Made by a program: the position numbers and the translations under genes
Notes under the pieces: model-generated
Database searches by the model: none
Told to the model about the DNA's origin: nothing
The model's input: only the letters and a program-made list of their open reading frames with translations
Assembly: GCF_014280965.1 (NCBI RefSeq)
Contig: NZ_JACODZ010000009.1
Span: 62,001 to 126,000, forward strand
DNA: 64,000 nucleotides
Source of the DNA: Echinicola salinicaeni
Lineage (GTDB): Bacteria; Bacteroidota; Bacteroidia; Cytophagales; Cyclobacteriaceae
Reading direction: 5' to 3'
Shown here: piece by piece, positions 63,217 to 64,000 of the stretch
Position numbering within the stretch: position 1 is the first letter of the stretch
How the letters are laid out: every line of letters starts with the position of its first letter

Positions 63217-64000
63217 ATGAGCACATTAGAAAGCATAAAGCAATTGCAGCATCAGATGTCATCATCAATTATTGGTCAAGATGAGTTGATTCATAGATTA
63301 ATATTGGTTTTACTGGCTGATGGGAATATGCTGCTGGAAGGCTTGCCTGGATTAGCAAAAACGCGGGCCATTAAGTCTTTGGCAAAAGCGTTGGAATGTG
63401 GCTTGAGTAGAATTCAGTTTACGCCGGATTTGCTACCTTCAGATGTAACAGGTACGGAAATCTATCAACCAGAATCACAGGAGAAGTTTATTTTTCAGCA
63501 AGGCCCTATTTTTAGTAACCTGATCCTAGCAGATGAGATCAACAGGGCGCCAGCTAAGGTACAGTCTGCCTTGCTGGAGGCGATGGAAGAAAGGCAAGTG
63601 TCCGTTGCAGGAAAGACCTATCCCATGGATCCACTTTTTATGGTAATGGCTACCCAGAATCCAGTAGAACAGGAAGGTACCTATCCGCTTCCCGAAGCGC
63701 AGATGGATCGATTTTTAATGCACGTAATGATCGATTATCCGGATGATGTCGCTGAATTGGAGATTTTACGCTTAAACCGCTCAGAACAAAAAAAGGAAAA
63801 GGAAAAAGAGAATACACGGCTTTCCCCTGATATTATTTTTGATGCCAGAATGGAAATAGCTTCAATAACCATTTCTGAGAATATGGAGAAATACATTGTG
63901 GATATTATTTCTGCTACCAGATATCCTGAAAAGTATAATGAAGTATTGGCTACTTGGATAGACTATGGGGCAAGTCCCAGAGGAAGTATTGCTATTGACA
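63217..64000 (+). CDS. MoxR-type AAA ATPase, partial at the window edge
   Basis: 261 codons, open to the end of the window. MSTLESIKQ start, then IIGQDELI, a Walker A-like EGLPGLAKT (about 48-56; GLPGLAKT), PDLLPSDVTG, a Walker B-like LILADEINRAPAKVQ (about 104-118), ATQNPVEQEGTYPLPEAQMD (sensor 1 region) and a C-terminal lid with ASPRGS. MoxR ATPases act as chaperones for metalloenzyme or surface complexes together with DUF58 and von Willebrand (Bat-like) proteins, which would be expected downstream, outside the window. Confidence 0.93.
   Translation, partial: MSTLESIKQLQHQMSSSIIGQDELIHRLILVLLADGNMLLEGLPGLAKTRAIKSLAKALECGLSRIQFTPDLLPSDVTGTEIYQPESQEKFIFQQGPIFSNLILADEINRAPAKVQSALLEAMEERQVSVAGKTYPMDPLFMVMATQNPVEQEGTYPLPEAQMDRFLMHVMIDYPDDVAELEILRLNRSEQKKEKEKENTRLSPDIIFDARMEIASITISENMEKYIVDIISATRYPEKYNEVLATWIDYGASPRGSIAID

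Noticed and set aside
1-64000. CRISPR arrays, tRNA and rRNA genes, intact transposases or phage genes
   Set aside because: I saw no regularly spaced repeats, no cloverleaf or rRNA-like sequence and no transposase or phage structural protein among the reading frames.

Overview
The window looks like part of a Bacteroidetes chromosome, most likely a Cyclobacteriaceae-type (Echinicola/Cyclobacterium/Algoriphagus-like) member of the Cytophagales. The evidence is three SusC/SusD pairs, a 1438-residue hybrid two-component sensor/regulator (HTCS), a Bacteroidetes-type histone H1-like small protein, many short lipoprotein signal peptides, AT-rich sequence and TAnnTTTG-type -7 promoter elements. The genus is inference. 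I see no tRNA, rRNA, CRISPR array, phage or intact insertion sequence.

Layout. (1) 1-8600 is a housekeeping and stress block: the end of a glycerophosphodiesterase-like gene, a PAS sensor histidine kinase, a small DUF2892-type membrane protein, Hsp20, a BON protein, a double universal stress protein, a response regulator fused to a Crp/Fnr regulator, a PNPOx-like flavoprotein, a GreA/GreB-like protein, an APH-like kinase and a YbhB/PEBP protein. (2) 8600-11100 is a looser stretch with a possible MITE/IS relic, a 59-residue histone H1-like gene and two lipoproteins. (3) 11300-21510 holds a LacI-family regulator, SusC/SusD pair 1, a reverse-strand calcineurin-like phosphoesterase and a sodium/solute symporter. 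(4) 21950-34090 holds SusC/SusD pair 2 followed by a toroid/lyase-like enzyme, a DUF4861 protein, a GH105/GH88-type unsaturated uronyl hydrolase and a GH20 hexosaminidase. (5) 34160-37440 carries a beta-carbonic anhydrase and a lone TonB-dependent receptor. (6) 37530-62050 is a sialoglycan utilisation locus: HTCS, SusC/SusD pair 3, N-acetylneuraminate lyase, a Kelch mutarotase fused to a sodium symporter, sialidase, N-acylglucosamine 2-epimerase, GH2 beta-galactosidase, an SGNH esterase fused to a sialate O-acetylesterase, and two tandem sulfatases. (7) 62140-64000 has a HAD-type phosphatase lipoprotein and the start of a MoxR ATPase that runs off the window.

How the parts work together. In region 6 the sulfatases and esterases would remove sulfate and acetyl caps, sialidase and GH2 would trim sialic acid and galactose, the fusion protein would convert sialic acid anomers in the periplasm and import them, and the lyase and epimerase would turn Neu5Ac into ManNAc and then GlcNAc. 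The HTCS would sense a released sugar and act at four direct repeats of about 21 bp that end 20 bp before a perfect TAGCTTTG -7 element upstream of susC. Regions 3 and 4 share a separate control signal: four copies of a LacI-type palindrome, gcaaac(c/g)tttgc, one in front of each of susC1, the symporter, susC2 and GH20. At two of them a perfect TAnnTTTG element starts exactly 5 bp after the palindrome. This suggests a single LacI regulon for a polymer containing uronic acid and N-acetylhexosamine.

Most interesting items: the mutarotase-symporter fusion, the SGNH/sialate esterase fusion, the HTCS direct-repeat operator, the four-site LacI regulon, the repeated 12-bp hairpin element in front of the lyase-like and GH20 genes, and the response regulator-Crp fusion in the stress cluster.
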